NCBI RefSeq assembly: GCF_000695685.1
Contig: NZ_JFFR01000002.1
Location: forward strand, 186,001-250,000
Direction: 5' to 3'
Length of the DNA: 64,000 bases
DNA from: Vibrio fortis
GTDB taxonomy: Bacteria; Pseudomonadota; Gammaproteobacteria; Enterobacterales; Vibrionaceae
How positions within the stretch are numbered: position 1 is the stretch's first letter; each line of letters opens with the position of its first letter. The position numbers were made by a program, and so were the translations under genes. The notes under the pieces were generated by a model. It did not search any database and was not told the origin of the DNA. It saw nothing but the letters and a program-made list of their open reading frames with translations. Below are positions 18,218 to 27,504 of this stretch, in pieces.

Positions 18218-19381
18218 ATGAATCAGAAACCTAAACGCAACTTTGCCTCTAAAAATCAAAATGATAAAAAAAATGCATCAGCCAAGATGTCTAAGGGCCA
18301 AAAACCTGCATCATCAAAGCAACGTGCCACGTCTAGTAAGCAAAGAAAAGCAATAAAGAAATCTAGTCAAACGACGGTAAAGAAACCACAGGTCAAAAGC
18401 GGTTTGCACCCACGAAACCAACACCGTGGGCGATATGACTTTAATGCTCTGGTGAAAGCTCTACCTGATCTGAAAGACCAGTTGGTGAAGAATCCTGTTG
18501 GTGAATCGACAATTAACTTCTCTGATCCATTATCTGTGAAGCTTCTGAACAAAGCTTTGCTTGCACATCACTATGGTGTTCAACATTGGGATATTCCTGC
18601 TGGCTACTTGTGCCCACCGATCCCGGGACGCGCTGATTACATTCATCGAGTTGCCGACCTGCTTAATAGTGAAAGTCAGGGCAAGCCATACCAACATGAT
18701 AAGGTTAAAGCCCTCGATATTGGGGTAGGAGCAAACTGTATCTACCCAATCATTGGGACTACGGAGTACGGATGGCGATACAACGCAAGTGACGTGGATC
18801 CTGTCTCGGTTAAGGCTGCTAACTTTATTGCTGAAAGCAACCCTAACTTGAAAGGTAAGATTCACTGTCGATTACAACATGACTCAACAGCCTTCTTTAA
18901 AGGGATCATTAAGGAAAATGAACGTTACGACGTCACAACATGTAATCCGCCATTCCACAGCTCTTTAGAAGAAGCGCAGAAAGGGACTCAGCGAAAGCTC
19001 GATAACCTTGCGGCGAATCGTGCAAAGAAGCAGGGTAAATTCGACAAGAAGGTTTCGCGTCCGAGTGCAATGGCGAGTAAGCAAAGCAAGCCCGATCTTA
19101 ACTTCGGAGGCCAAAAAGCAGAGCTATGGTGTCCGGGAGGCGAAGCTAAATTCGTCACTGGTTTAGCAAAGGAGAGCTTGGAGTTTGCTACGCAAGTTCT
19201 ATGGTTCACAACTCTGATTTCCAAAAAGGAAAACGTCGCCGTATTAAAGGATCAACTGGCTAAGCTTAACGCGAAAGAGGTTAAAGTCGTTGAGATGGCG
19301 CAAGGACAAAAAATCAGTCGTTTTGTCGCTTGGAGCTTTATGGATAAGTCGAAACGCCAGACTTGGATTTCGCTGAAGTGA
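18218..19381 (+). CDS. rlmF: 23S rRNA (adenine(1618)-N6)-methyltransferase RlmF
   Basis: SAM-dependent enzyme that methylates A1618 of 23S rRNA. The catalytic NPPF is at residues 243-246 ([14 protein letters not shown]), the SAM-binding motif is [14 protein letters not shown], and [20 protein letters not shown] is characteristic of the family. The first 70 residues are a Lys/Ser/Gln-rich, low-complexity basic tail, which accounts for the length of 387 compared with about 308 in E. coli; it may help rRNA binding. It lies 3 bases after the YgjP-like gene. Confidence 0.95.
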   Translation: MNQKPKRNFASKNQNDKKNASAKMSKGQKPASSKQRATSSKQRKAIKKSSQTTVKKPQVKSGLHPRNQHRGRYDFNALVKALPDLKDQLVKNPVGESTINFSDPLSVKLLNKALLAHHYGVQHWDIPAGYLCPPIPGRADYIHRVADLLNSESQGKPYQHDKVKALDIGVGANCIYPIIGTTEYGWRYNASDVDPVSVKAANFIAESNPNLKGKIHCRLQHDSTAFFKGIIKENERYDVTTCNPPFHSSLEEAQKGTQRKLDNLAANRAKKQGKFDKKVSRPSAMASKQSKPDLNFGGQKAELWCPGGEAKFVTGLAKESLEFATQVLWFTTLISKKENVAVLKDQLAKLNAKEVKVVEMAQGQKISRFVAWSFMDKSKRQTWISLK

Positions 19382-19424
19382 CGATAGTAGGCTACTGTTT
19401 TGCCGAAGTAGAACAATAATGGAA

Positions 19425-19460
19425 GCCGGTGGCTGATAATATTCAGTCGTCGGCATTTTT
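19425..19460 (+). terminator. Imperfect hairpin terminator after rlmF
   Basis: GCCG...CGGC stem extended imperfectly by TGGCTGA/TCAGTCG and followed by ATTTTT. Confidence 0.55.
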
Positions 19461-19478
19461 AATGAACGTCGATTTATC

Positions 19479-20213
19479 TTAAGAGACTTTCATCTCATCA
19501 AGCATAGATTGATACTTGTCGCGTAAAGCTTTGTTACCTGCTTTTGATTCCAACTCTACTAAGATCTGCAAAGAGGGGATTTGATACCCATATCGCTGGT
19601 GGAACTTAAACAAGCGCAATCTTGCTTCTCGAAACTCTTGCTGTGATACCTCGATCTTTGTCAATTGTAGGATTGATTTAAAACGGTTTGGCTCGTGGTC
19701 GATAGCGCGTGTGAAGTAGTACTTAGCCTTTTCACTATCCCCCGATTTTAGTGCACAAAAGCCCGCGTTCTCGTAGCTTGCCGAAACTAAGTAGTAAAAG
19801 GGCTGGTTAATGGCTTTGTTGAAGTATTGGTCGGCTTGAGCATAATCGCCTTGCTTACAGAGAAAGGTACCGTAGTTATTTAGAACGTTACCGTTGTTCG
19901 AGTCTAGTCTCAGCGCTGTTTTATATTCCTTTCTGGCTTCGTCGGTTTCTCCAACTTTTTCATAATAATGTGCCATCGATAGGCGAGCGCGATAGTAGCG
20001 AGGGGCGTGTTGAATCGCCAACTCAAGATTCTCTCGTGCTCGAACCATATTCTCTTGATCCATATAACCGAGTCCGAGAGCGATTCGAGACTCAGACATT
20101 GCAATAGGGTCGGCTTTAACTCTTTGTGGTTCACCTTCTGTTACTGACACACATCCACTGAGCGCAATTAATAGTAGGAAGGGTGATAAGTTGGCTAACT
20201 TGGGTGAAGGCAT
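19479..20213 (-). CDS. pilW: Type IV pilus biogenesis TPR lipoprotein PilW (PilF-like)
   Basis: A 244-residue outer-membrane lipoprotein. A lipobox LSGC places the lipidated Cys at residue 21 after a hydrophobic signal. The rest is a set of tetratricopeptide repeats (RARENLELAIQHAPRYYRARLSMAHYYEKVG, ARKEYKTALRLDSNNGNVLNNYGTFLCKQGDY and following). Known PilF/PilW proteins are pilotins that help the secretin PilQ assemble. The typical NNYGTFLC and FYYLVSASYENAGFCAL wording supports this over a generic TPR lipoprotein. It is a single gene here, not beside rodZ or ispG. Confidence 0.85.
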   Translation of the reverse strand: MPSPKLANLSPFLLLIALSGCVSVTEGEPQRVKADPIAMSESRIALGLGYMDQENMVRARENLELAIQHAPRYYRARLSMAHYYEKVGETDEARKEYKTALRLDSNNGNVLNNYGTFLCKQGDYAQADQYFNKAINQPFYYLVSASYENAGFCALKSGDSEKAKYYFTRAIDHEPNRFKSILQLTKIEVSQQEFREARLRLFKFHQRYGYQIPSLQILVELESKAGNKALRDKYQSMLDEMKVS

Positions 20214-20302
20214 TGAGAGGCTCCTTGTGAATTCACAGACATCATAGGAGAACTCGAATGGTTGGTTGGCAAAAAGGCGAGCTAATGCGACCCAATCGCC
20301 AT

Positions 20303-20350
20303 AAAAAAGCCGCTTGTTACCAACTCAAAATAGAGAGGTGACTAGCGGCT
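20303..20350 (-). terminator. Rho-independent terminator after metA
   Basis: On the minus strand an outer stem AGCCGCT/AGCGGCT extended by GTTACC/GGTGAC (one G-T pair) is followed by six T. Confidence 0.7.
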
Positions 20351-20389
20351 CGAATAAACGCATTGCTTTCAAAGGTCTGCTTAAATGAA

Positions 20390-21331
20390 TCAATCGTCCT
20401 TGGTGAAGTTTTCTTCGCTGAAATGATCCAAATCGTATGGCGTTTGTTGGTAAACGCAATAGTTTAGCCAATTTGAAAACAGCAGGTGACCATGGCTACG
20501 CCAACTAGCAATAGGCTTGTTATCAGGGTTGTTGTTTGGGTAGTAGTTGATCGGTATTACCGGTTCCATTCCTTCGCCAAGGTCACGAACGTATTCATTG
20601 TGAAGGGTATGAGCATCGTACTCTGGGTGACCAGTCACAAACACATTTCGCTTATCCTTTGTCGCTGCTAAGTAAACACCAGCGACGTCAGATGTCGCCA
20701 GAATATCTAGATCCGTATGGTCGGATAGGTATTCTGGTGAGAAGTCAGCATAGCGAGAGTGTGGTGCTAAGAAGGTATCGTCAAAACCACGCAGAATTGG
20801 ATGGTACGGGTTATGAATCTCATGATGGTAAACACCAGACAACTTCTCTTTACGAGTGCGTTTCGGTAGATCGTAAAGCAGTTTCAAGCCTGCTTGAGCC
20901 GCCCAACAAACATAAAGGGTAGAGGTAACGTGTTTGTTAGCCCACTCCATAATGGTCTTTAGGTGGTCCCAGTAGATCACATCTTCAAACTGAACTAAAC
21001 CTAGTGGCGCACCTGTGATGATCAGTCCATCAAAGTTGCGGTTTTTTACCATCTCAAATTGACGATAAAAATTATCAAGGTGCTCAGTCGGTGTGTTCTT
21101 GCTGGGTCTATCGTCGATACGCAATAGCTCTACATCCACTTGTAGTGGGCTGTTCGACAATAGGCGTAAAAATTGAGTTTCAGTTTCAATCTTCTTCGGC
21201 ATTAGGTTGAGGATCAAGACTCGAAGTGGACGAATTTCCTGTGTCGATGCTCTTGATAGCGGCATAACAAAGATGTTTTCTTCACGAAGAACATCGCTCG
21301 CTGGCAATTGGTCTGGAATGCGAATAGGCAC
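20390..21331 (-). CDS. metA: Homoserine O-succinyltransferase MetA
   Basis: First committed step of methionine synthesis: transfers succinyl (in some relatives acetyl) from CoA to homoserine; cytosolic. It has 313 residues, with the nucleophile Cys142 in [10 protein letters not shown] and the His and Glu of the triad in [12 protein letters not shown]. The start is a GTG at 21331 with GGGAG 9 bases upstream. MetA of gammaproteobacteria is usually succinyl-specific, but acyl choice depends on a residue near the active site that I cannot assign safely. A MetJ-type operator lies just upstream. Confidence 0.96.
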   Translation of the reverse strand: MPIRIPDQLPASDVLREENIFVMPLSRASTQEIRPLRVLILNLMPKKIETETQFLRLLSNSPLQVDVELLRIDDRPSKNTPTEHLDNFYRQFEMVKNRNFDGLIITGAPLGLVQFEDVIYWDHLKTIMEWANKHVTSTLYVCWAAQAGLKLLYDLPKRTRKEKLSGVYHHEIHNPYHPILRGFDDTFLAPHSRYADFSPEYLSDHTDLDILATSDVAGVYLAATKDKRNVFVTGHPEYDAHTLHNEYVRDLGEGMEPVIPINYYPNNNPDNKPIASWRSHGHLLFSNWLNYCVYQQTPYDLDHFSEENFTKDD

Positions 21332-21348
21332 AGCTTTCTCCCTAAGCT

Positions 21349-21372
21349 AGATATTTAGACGTCTATACTTCT
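21349..21372. promoter_or_regulatory. MetJ operator (tandem met boxes) upstream of metA
   Basis: 21357-21364 is a perfect met box, AGACGTCT. The adjoining octamers match the consensus at 5 of 8 (21349-21356) and 6 of 8 (21365-21372), giving the tandem array MetJ needs for cooperative binding. It ends only 18 bases from the metA start codon. The rest of 21373-21604 shows no gene. Confidence 0.8.
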
Positions 21373-21616
21373 GAATCTATAATATATTGTGACGCTTGTC
21401 GACATACAAAACGCACCTTTGTAAATATTTCGTTATTGAATCCACCGTATACCCACTTATCTATGAGGTTACGGAACCTATGTTGGGACAATTGAATACA
21501 CACTAGTGAACGTTTGATGCTTAAAACAGCGCTTAATGATCTAGGCTTATGCTTTTGACCTAAGATACGTTAACATTTTGCTTTCACTCTATTTTTGACG
21601 ATCGGTGAGTACCAGT

Positions 21617-21985
21617 TTGAAACTTATCTTAATTCGAGGTCTGCCTGGTTCTGGCAAATCAACAAGAGCAAAATCTCTCGACGCCTTCCACGTAGAAGCC
21701 GACATGTACTTCGTGAATAGCGACGGTGATTACTGTTTCGAACCGGAACTGCTCCCCAAAGCACATGAGTGGTGTCGAAATCGTGCGGAAGATGCCCTAA
21801 AGCAAGGTCGTGATGTGGTTGTTTCGAACACGTTCGTTAAGCGATGGGAGATGAAGGCGTACCGAAACATGGCGCGCAAACATGGTGCTGAACTGGTTAT
21901 TGAGGTGTGTCGTGAACAGTATGGCAATATTCACGGAGTGCCGGAGTCTGTAGTTGAACGCATGAAGAAAGATTGGCAAGAATAA
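21617..21985 (+). CDS. Small P-loop kinase-like ATPase
   Basis: A 122-residue protein with a Walker A motif near the N-terminus (LIRGLPGSGKST) and VVVSNTFVKRWEMKAYRN, typical of short AAA_33/zeta-like or N4BP2-like polynucleotide kinase-fold proteins. The preferred start is the TTG at 21617, because GGTGA lies 8 bases upstream; a GTG at 21605 in the same frame would add four residues but has no ribosome binding site. No lid or substrate domain is recognised, so the substrate is unknown. The next gene follows after 86 bases. Confidence 0.7.
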   Translation: MKLILIRGLPGSGKSTRAKSLDAFHVEADMYFVNSDGDYCFEPELLPKAHEWCRNRAEDALKQGRDVVVSNTFVKRWEMKAYRNMARKHGAELVIEVCREQYGNIHGVPESVVERMKKDWQE

Positions 21986-22071
21986 TAAAATCTTCATCAT
22001 CGAATTCGATGACCCAAAGTGTCTTGTTGTATGAAGACAAATGAAGAAAACAGTTAAAGGTTAAATGAACA

Positions 22072-22494
22072 ATGGCAAAACGTTCTGTTGTCGTGGATAT
22101 GACTTCTTATGGCATTTACTCGACTTGGGATTCAAAATCTAAAGACCTACCAAAGATTCAGGAATTCACTTATCGAGTAGAAGCCGAAATCGATGTGGAG
22201 TTTGGGTATATCATCAACATCAAGAAAGCCAAAGGTGAAAAGATCCGATACTGCATCTATCACCCAAATATCACCACTGACAAAGGAGAAGTGCTCGAGC
22301 CATTCGACGGTGAAGAGTATGTCGGAAGCAATGACTGGGACTTTTATCTCGGCGATACGATTTGGGCGCCCATCGACAATAAGATTGGTAAATGGAGAAT
22401 GACCGTCGAGCTTAAGGGAAGAGTGATAGCTGATAAGACCTTTGATTTAGTAGCGAAAGATGAAGGTCAATTTTGGAAAAGGCGAGGGTACTAA
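22072..22494 (+). CDS. DUF3859 domain protein
   Basis: A 140-residue protein with the DUF3859 pattern: VDMTSYGIYSTWDSKSKDLPKI at the N-terminus, IKKAKGEKIRYCIYHP in the middle and KIGKWRMTVELKGRVIADKTFDL toward the end, all beta-strand-like. The family has no known function that I can name. There is no signal peptide, so it is probably cytosolic. It may be co-transcribed with the P-loop gene before it, and a good terminator follows. Confidence 0.7.
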   Translation: MAKRSVVVDMTSYGIYSTWDSKSKDLPKIQEFTYRVEAEIDVEFGYIINIKKAKGEKIRYCIYHPNITTDKGEVLEPFDGEEYVGSNDWDFYLGDTIWAPIDNKIGKWRMTVELKGRVIADKTFDLVAKDEGQFWKRRGY

Positions 22495-22530
22495 GCTATT
22501 GCCTTAGATTCGCAAAGCTCCATTCAAATA

Positions 22531-22563
22531 ACAAAGCCAAGCCGCCACGCTTGGCTTTGTTGT
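22531..22563 (+). terminator. Rho-independent terminator
   Basis: A perfect 12-bp stem (ACAAAGCCAAGC / GCTTGGCTTTGT), 6-base loop, then TGTTT. Confidence 0.75.
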
Positions 22564-22771
22564 TTCTGCTCGAACGAGCATCTCTTATCTAAATTAGGTG
22601 GCTTTACACTTCTTATTAACCTTTTGATTTTTATACCCTTGTTACCTCATTGATATAAAAGAGTCTCTTTCTTTCTATAAATAATAGAGAGTCTTGAAAG
22701 CAATATGGATACTACACCCTCACCAAAGTAGAGCGTTAAAGGTTCTATGTGCCTCTTTTTATGGGTGAAAT

Positions 22772-23065
22772 ATGATAACGATAGAAACCGCACTGTTTGG
22801 CCCCCTAACAATCAGTAGCAGTCAATTAATAGACCAATCTCGTACAAGCGTTAAGAAAGCGAAAAAGACAACCAAGAACATATTAACGGCAATAAATGTA
22901 GACGACGACCAGCCTATCACCATAGATGAGGCATTAAAGATACGTCATAAAACACACTTCACATGTGATGATTGTGGTCACAGGTTAAGAGCACATAAAC
23001 GCTCCAAAACTGGGGCGAATGCACACTTCGAGCATCTGACAAAGAATCCACACTGTAATTATTGA
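22772..23065 (+). CDS. Small zinc-finger protein resembling the CoiA N-terminal finger
   Basis: A 97-residue protein of unknown function. The first 60 residues are Lys/Thr-rich with no recognised domain. The end carries Cys-x2-Cys (FTCDDCGHRLRAHKRS) followed by HFEHLTKNPHC, a Cys/His arrangement like the zinc finger at the start of CoiA-type nuclease proteins, but no nuclease domain follows. Upstream 22564-22771 shows no gene. The frame and zinc pattern make it a likely gene; the link to CoiA is only a resemblance. Confidence 0.55.
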   Translation: MITIETALFGPLTISSSQLIDQSRTSVKKAKKTTKNILTAINVDDDQPITIDEALKIRHKTHFTCDDCGHRLRAHKRSKTGANAHFEHLTKNPHCNY

Positions 23066-23120
23066 TAATATTCTCAAAGGCCTCGTTAGGGTCTGAAATC
23101 AAACCAAGAAAGGAAATTTA

Positions 23121-23372
23121 ATGTTGTACATTCTTGTCTTAGCTATCGCTATAGCGATCGTGGTGTTTGTTGCTAATTCCAAGAATAGAAACAAAGCAGC
23201 CGAGCTAAAAGATTCATATCTAAAGAGATACACCGGTAATGAAGAGCTGTTTAGTCACAATGATTTTTTAAACATTATCTTCACTCAACTCTCTCAAGGT
23301 AATCGTGTATCTGTAAAAGATATTAATGAAGCATTCGATATCATGACTACAATGGAAGCTGATACCAAATAA
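23121..23372 (+). CDS. Small single-pass membrane protein, unknown
   Basis: An 83-residue protein with one N-terminal membrane helix (LYILVLAIAIAIVVFVA, about residues 2-18) followed by a basic stop-transfer stretch (NSKNRNK) and a soluble acidic tail (HNDFLNIIFTQLSQGNRVSVKDI). AAGGAAA lies about 6 bases before the ATG. No family is recognised. The soluble tail is expected in the cytoplasm by the positive-inside rule. Confidence 0.55.
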   Translation: MLYILVLAIAIAIVVFVANSKNRNKAAELKDSYLKRYTGNEELFSHNDFLNIIFTQLSQGNRVSVKDINEAFDIMTTMEADTK

Positions 23373-23410
23373 GTAAACGATCCTATAGCGAAACCTCTAT
23401 ATTTTCATTG

Positions 23411-23450
23411 CCCTGTCAGTAGCTTACTTAGCACTGACAAGGTTTCTTGA
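23411..23450 (+). terminator. Hairpin terminator
   Basis: Stem CCCTGTCAGT / ACTGACAAGG (one mismatch), 12-base loop, then TTTCTTGATTTTATT. Confidence 0.6.
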
Positions 23451-23627
23451 TTTTATTGTCAATATAACCCGCGAAAATAACTCCCCTAATCTAAACTTAT
23501 TCTAATATCACGATCGCTCACTACCCATGATTGTCCAAAGGTGGAGGGCGAGGTCGTGTATTTTGTATGTGGGTCGGGGAGTTGAAAGTTCAGTTTATTC
23601 AAAAACGAGTGAGTAGAGGTACGGAAG

Positions 23628-24647
23628 ATGAATAATAAAGTAGGATTGGTGGCTGCAGCTACGGCAGTGTTAGGACTTGCTGGTTGCGGTGGTGGATCGG
23701 ACTCGTCAAGTTCAACGACGCCAGTAACGTTTAGCGTTTCTGACGCCCCTGTAGATGAAGTGCAAGATGTTGTGGTGACGTTTGATAAAGTCGCGTTATT
23801 ACCTCAAAACGGGAGTGAGCCGTTAGTATACGACGTCTATCTAATGGACGATGAGGGTAACCCTATTGATGAGAATGGAGATCCTATCTTAGAAGGGGAC
23901 GAGCCACTTCCGTTGAGTGTTAATTTGTTAGATTACCAAGGTAGTGACTCACTTGCTCTCATTTCCGGAGAAGTAGTGCCTGTGGGCAGTTACCAACTGT
24001 GTGTTTTCGCGCGTGACGGTGATCATGCAGAGTATCCTTCTTATGTTACTGAGCAAGATAGCACGGTACGAGAGCTTACCGTAAAAGGTGAAGGTGCCTG
24101 TCCGCAAGGTGTTGGAAAAGAGCCCAATACCGGTGTCTTGTTCTTCAATAATGCATTTAATGTTAACCAACAGACCAATGACTTCACAATTGAATTTGAC
24201 CTGAGAAGAGGTCTGAAGAACACGTCTGCATATCCAAATTATACGATTCAACGTACCTCTATTTCTCTGATTAACAATGCAGAGACAGGTCACATTGAGG
24301 GCGAGGTATTGGCTGCGACGAATGATGCTTGTCAAAATGGTGAATCGGGAGTGCAAGCGGTGTATCTGTATGAGGGTGATGTAGCGCAAGACGACATGGC
24401 ACCAGTGGGTGGAGGTGATGAAGTAAAACCAGTTACCACTGCGCTGGTACAAGATGTCGAAAACTCGTCTGATTTCTCATTCTCTTTAGGCTTCTTAGAC
24501 CCTGGAATGTATACGCTAGGTTATACATGTAATGCTCAGCTCGATACCGGTGATGTGACATTGCCTGTGCCGGACGAGTTCAGTATCTACAGTGTTCAAC
24601 CAGGAGTACTTGTGACGGCGGATGAAACCAGCAATGTGAGCTTCTAA
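23628..24647 (+). CDS. DUF4382 lipoprotein
   Basis: A 339-residue exported lipoprotein. The signal peptide ends in a lipobox (GLAGC, Cys at about residue 20), followed by a Gly/Ser linker. The next ~170 residues have the DUF4382 pattern (VTFSVSDAPVDEVQDVVVTFDKVAL, then VNLLDYQGSDSLALISGEVVPVGSYQLCVF). This fold is built like a carboxypeptidase-regulatory or fibronectin-type beta sandwich. The C-terminal half (GHIEGEVLAATNDAC, DPGMYTLGYTC) looks like a second beta-sandwich. It is acidic and probably sits on the outer membrane. Function unknown. Confidence 0.75.
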   Translation: MNNKVGLVAAATAVLGLAGCGGGSDSSSSTTPVTFSVSDAPVDEVQDVVVTFDKVALLPQNGSEPLVYDVYLMDDEGNPIDENGDPILEGDEPLPLSVNLLDYQGSDSLALISGEVVPVGSYQLCVFARDGDHAEYPSYVTEQDSTVRELTVKGEGACPQGVGKEPNTGVLFFNNAFNVNQQTNDFTIEFDLRRGLKNTSAYPNYTIQRTSISLINNAETGHIEGEVLAATNDACQNGESGVQAVYLYEGDVAQDDMAPVGGGDEVKPVTTALVQDVENSSDFSFSLGFLDPGMYTLGYTCNAQLDTGDVTLPVPDEFSIYSVQPGVLVTADETSNVSF

Positions 24648-24666
24648 ACTGCTTCGATAGATAAAC

Positions 24667-24701
24667 AAAAAGCCGACCTCGTTTCATAAGGTCGGCTTTT
24701 T
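24667..24701. terminator. Rho-independent terminator, bidirectional
   Basis: A 13-bp stem (AAAAAGCCGACCT / AGGTCGGCTTTTT) with a 9-base loop between convergent genes. Confidence 0.88.
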
Positions 24702-24722
24702 CATGTCAGTTTAAGTCACAGG

Positions 24723-25832
24723 TTAAGCTTGAGTCGTGTATGCGATAACAAACTCGGTGATTGAAACCATATCTTTAACTGCGATGTACTCTTCAGTTGT
24801 GTGCACTTTCGCCATACCCGTTGATAGGTTAACGGTAGTTAAACCCTTCGCATTAAAGTTGTTTGCATCACTACCGCCACCGGTACCTTTGGTTGCAGCG
24901 GTAACGCCTAATTTTTCGAATGCTGATTTAATTGACAGGATGTGAGGGTGGTCATCAGCAATAACGAACGCGTCGTATGCACGAGTTGATTCAATTTCAA
25001 CTTCTGCACCAAACTGTTTAGCGCTCTCTTCAAAAGTAGAGATCATGTGGTTAACTTGGTTAGTTAGCTTTTCACCATTGAGTGAACGCGCTTCAGCAAC
25101 AACCGTTAGTTCTGGCATTACGATGTTAGTCGCTTGTCCGCCCTCAACGATACCAACGTTTGCTGTGGTTTCTTCATCGATACGTAGCAAGTTCATCTTA
25201 GTGATAGCGTCAGCCGCAACTTGAATTGCACTAATACCTTCTTCTGGCGCTAGACCTGCGTGGGCAGGGCGGCCTTTAATCTTAGCCACAATTTTTTGTT
25301 GGCCTGGTGCAGCGTTAACGATAGTACCGATAGGGCCGCCTGTATCCAGTACAATTGCGTTGTCTGATTGGATGAATGACATATCAAAGTTCAATGAACC
25401 AAACAGACCACCTTCTTCATAAACAGTGAATGCAATCTCAATAGTTTGGTGCTCGAGACTTTCGGCTTTGATGCAACGTACTGCTTCCATGATCGCAGCG
25501 ATGCCTGATTTGTCGTCACCACCTAGAATGGTATTGCCTTTAGAACGAATGATACCGTCTTCAATGATTGGTTCAATGCCAATTCCCGGCGTTACGGTAT
25601 CCATGTGGCAGCTAAATACGGTGCTGCCTTCTAGTGAACCCTCTAAGCGTGCGTAGATATTGAAGCCGTTTGAAACTTCTTCTGGTACAGGCAGTTTGTG
25701 AACGGTGAAGCCAAGTTCACCTAGCTGTTCTGCTAGTGCTTCAGCTATCGCTTTTTCATTACGTGATTCACTGTCAATTTTTACTAGATCGCAAAAGTGC
25801 TCAACTAGACGTTGCTCATTAACTTGGGTCAT
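24723..25832 (-). CDS. M20 family metallopeptidase, PepT-like
   Basis: A 369-residue dizinc aminopeptidase of the peptidase T-like branch of M20, cytosolic. Metal ligands are visible in SCHMDTV (His76, Asp78), GGDDKSG (Asp at about 106) and YEEGG (Glu139/140), with a late His in TGMAKVHTTEEY. The length is shorter than tripeptidase T (about 410) and matches the PepT2-like branch found in Vibrio and Bacillus. Substrate is probably short peptides. TNIVMPELTVVAEARSL belongs to the dimerisation domain. Confidence 0.88.
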   Translation of the reverse strand: MTQVNEQRLVEHFCDLVKIDSESRNEKAIAEALAEQLGELGFTVHKLPVPEEVSNGFNIYARLEGSLEGSTVFSCHMDTVTPGIGIEPIIEDGIIRSKGNTILGGDDKSGIAAIMEAVRCIKAESLEHQTIEIAFTVYEEGGLFGSLNFDMSFIQSDNAIVLDTGGPIGTIVNAAPGQQKIVAKIKGRPAHAGLAPEEGISAIQVAADAITKMNLLRIDEETTANVGIVEGGQATNIVMPELTVVAEARSLNGEKLTNQVNHMISTFEESAKQFGAEVEIESTRAYDAFVIADDHPHILSIKSAFEKLGVTAATKGTGGGSDANNFNAKGLTTVNLSTGMAKVHTTEEYIAVKDMVSITEFVIAYTTQA

Positions 25833-26132
25833 TTTTAACTCTCATTATGATGACCACTTTTTCTTCTGAAATAGTGGTCTGTAGGAACAGGAAATTCAAT
25901 ATAACGCCAACTAGGCGGTACATTGTCTGAGTTAAATCAAGAAAATGCTCTGAATCGTCCAGATTCCTAAAAAATCTGAGTAGTAATTTACAGCGGTTGT
26001 AGGAAAGGGTTTTGATATCACCAGTGTGAATCTATGATGCAATCACCTTGTTATTTGAGCACAGATGACAGTGACAAAATCATTACTGAACAAAGTTATT
26101 TGTCAACTGGTCTAGAGTTGCAAAGGGGGGAA

Positions 26133-26173
26133 TGACAGCAAACCTTACTTGGAGGAAATAAAGTTTGCTGTCA
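26133..26173. repeat. Perfect 11-bp inverted repeat in a gene-free gap
   Basis: TGACAGCAAAC (26133-26143) and GTTTGCTGTCA (26163-26173) with a 19-base loop. Neither strand has a T-tract after it, so it is not a typical terminator. It lies 73 bases past the 61-codon gene on the minus strand and may stabilise that transcript's 3' end. The rest of 25833-26245 shows nothing further. Confidence 0.6.
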
Positions 26174-26245
26174 GTACAGGTCAGAGCATAGTTTCTGAAT
26201 GCCCCAGTATTAGTGACTAAGAAGACAGCTATACCTTTGAAGCTA

Positions 26246-26431
26246 TTACTTAGCTATTCCTTGTAGTAGTTCAACGAGCTCAGTTTCAGTAGATGGCTCT
26301 CTGTCTAGTTCAAAGACGGCTGATGCACCACCTTTCAACATATAAGCACGAGTGCTGCAGTGGTCATAATGGAACCATTTTCCATCGACACACACATCGG
26401 TATAACATCTCGGGTCTTGTTTTAGTTCCAT
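26246..26431 (-). CDS. 61-residue unknown protein
   Basis: A short soluble protein, beginning MELKQDPRCYTDVCVDGKW and ending in an acidic amphipathic helix (TETELVELLQGIAK). Three Cys (residues 9, 14, 25) and two His-like positions in HYDHC could bind a metal. AAGGAAG sits about 7 bases before the ATG, which supports translation. I recognise no family. Confidence 0.5.
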   Translation of the reverse strand: MELKQDPRCYTDVCVDGKWFHYDHCSTRAYMLKGGASAVFELDREPSTETELVELLQGIAK

Positions 26432-26681
26432 ATTGTCTTCCTTAACATTTGTTTAACGAATTTCAGACTAGTTGATCACATACTTGGTAAATTTGATCTA
26501 AATCAATGGTTGAGCGCATTTCTGTGTGGAAATTGTACAGAGTGTGTCCTGTGTACTGTATTTAGCTTGATGGTTGAGTCACGAAGATGTGTAGAGCTTG
26601 GTAAAGCTGATGCTTTTTCTTGCCTATGACGACTTTTATACATACGCTAACGGTTCTGGTTCATAGTTAAGCAATGGCAAA

Positions 26682-27344
26682 ATGACGAATATTTTTATTG
26701 TTGTAATTCTCTTGGTTGTATTTTTTTACTTCATACAAAAATATGTGGTTAAACATGATGATACAAAAGATCATGCTTACCAGAAGAAAGGGGCGTTACT
26801 GAACATGCAGCAAGCCGCCTTTTACAACGCACTGAAATCTGCAGTGGGTAATCACGGTGCTGTTTTTGCCAAAGTCAGTATGACGAGCGTGTTAGCACCG
26901 GCTAAGTCAAACTCTAAAAAGAACTGGTTTATTGCTAACAATAAAATCTCCCGTAGTTACTTTGACTTTGTTGTTTGCGATCCAAGAACGCTAGAACCGC
27001 GAGTCATTATTGAGCTTGATAATGGCAAGGAATTGAACAAAGGCAAGGTAGAACGCGAAAAGCTGCTCATTCATGTGTGTAAATCAGCGGGTTTACCTTT
27101 GATCGGAGCGTCAATTAAGCACAGCTATCAAGTGAGCCGTTTGAAGAGGTTACTTGCCGCACACATTGATTTGATTGAACCTTCTAAAGAAGTTCGTTTT
27201 TGTAAAAAGTGCGGTTCACCAATGATCATTAAGCTTGCGAGTCAAGGTGAACACAAAGGTCGTCGATTCTTCACATGTAGCCGCCAACCTAACTGCACCT
27301 ACACTGAAAACTACAACGTTGTTTTCGAAAGTGATGAAGAATAG
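26682..27344 (+). CDS. Membrane-anchored DUF2726 protein with topoisomerase-type zinc finger
   Basis: A 220-residue protein in three parts: an N-terminal membrane helix (IFIVVILLVVFFYFIQKYVV, about residues 4-23); a DUF2726 domain of about 45-165, with SRSYFDFVVCDPRTLEPRVIIELDNG resembling restriction-endonuclease-like strands (D...E-x-D); and a C-terminal zinc finger of the topoisomerase I type (FCKKCGSPM ... RRFFTCSRQPNC). The fold suggests nucleic-acid binding or cleavage near the membrane, but no activity is known to me. It is a single gene followed by a hairpin. Confidence 0.8.
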   Translation: MTNIFIVVILLVVFFYFIQKYVVKHDDTKDHAYQKKGALLNMQQAAFYNALKSAVGNHGAVFAKVSMTSVLAPAKSNSKKNWFIANNKISRSYFDFVVCDPRTLEPRVIIELDNGKELNKGKVEREKLLIHVCKSAGLPLIGASIKHSYQVSRLKRLLAAHIDLIEPSKEVRFCKKCGSPMIIKLASQGEHKGRRFFTCSRQPNCTYTENYNVVFESDEE

Positions 27345-27373
27345 TCATTTTTAAAACAATTCAAATTGAATAG

Positions 27374-27395
27374 GGCAGGCACTTTTGCCTGCCTT
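27374..27395 (+). terminator. Hairpin after the DUF2726 gene, probable terminator
   Basis: Perfect 8-bp stem GGCAGGCA / TGCCTGCC with a 4-base loop; only a short T tail follows. Confidence 0.5.
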
Positions 27396-27504
27396 ACTGA
27401 TTTCTCGTCAATTTCCTTTCTTAGATACCCATCTATTTATTACCTATCTTAAGTACACTCATATTTATTATGGTTTAGTTTCTAGTAATTATTAGCGTAC
27501 CACG

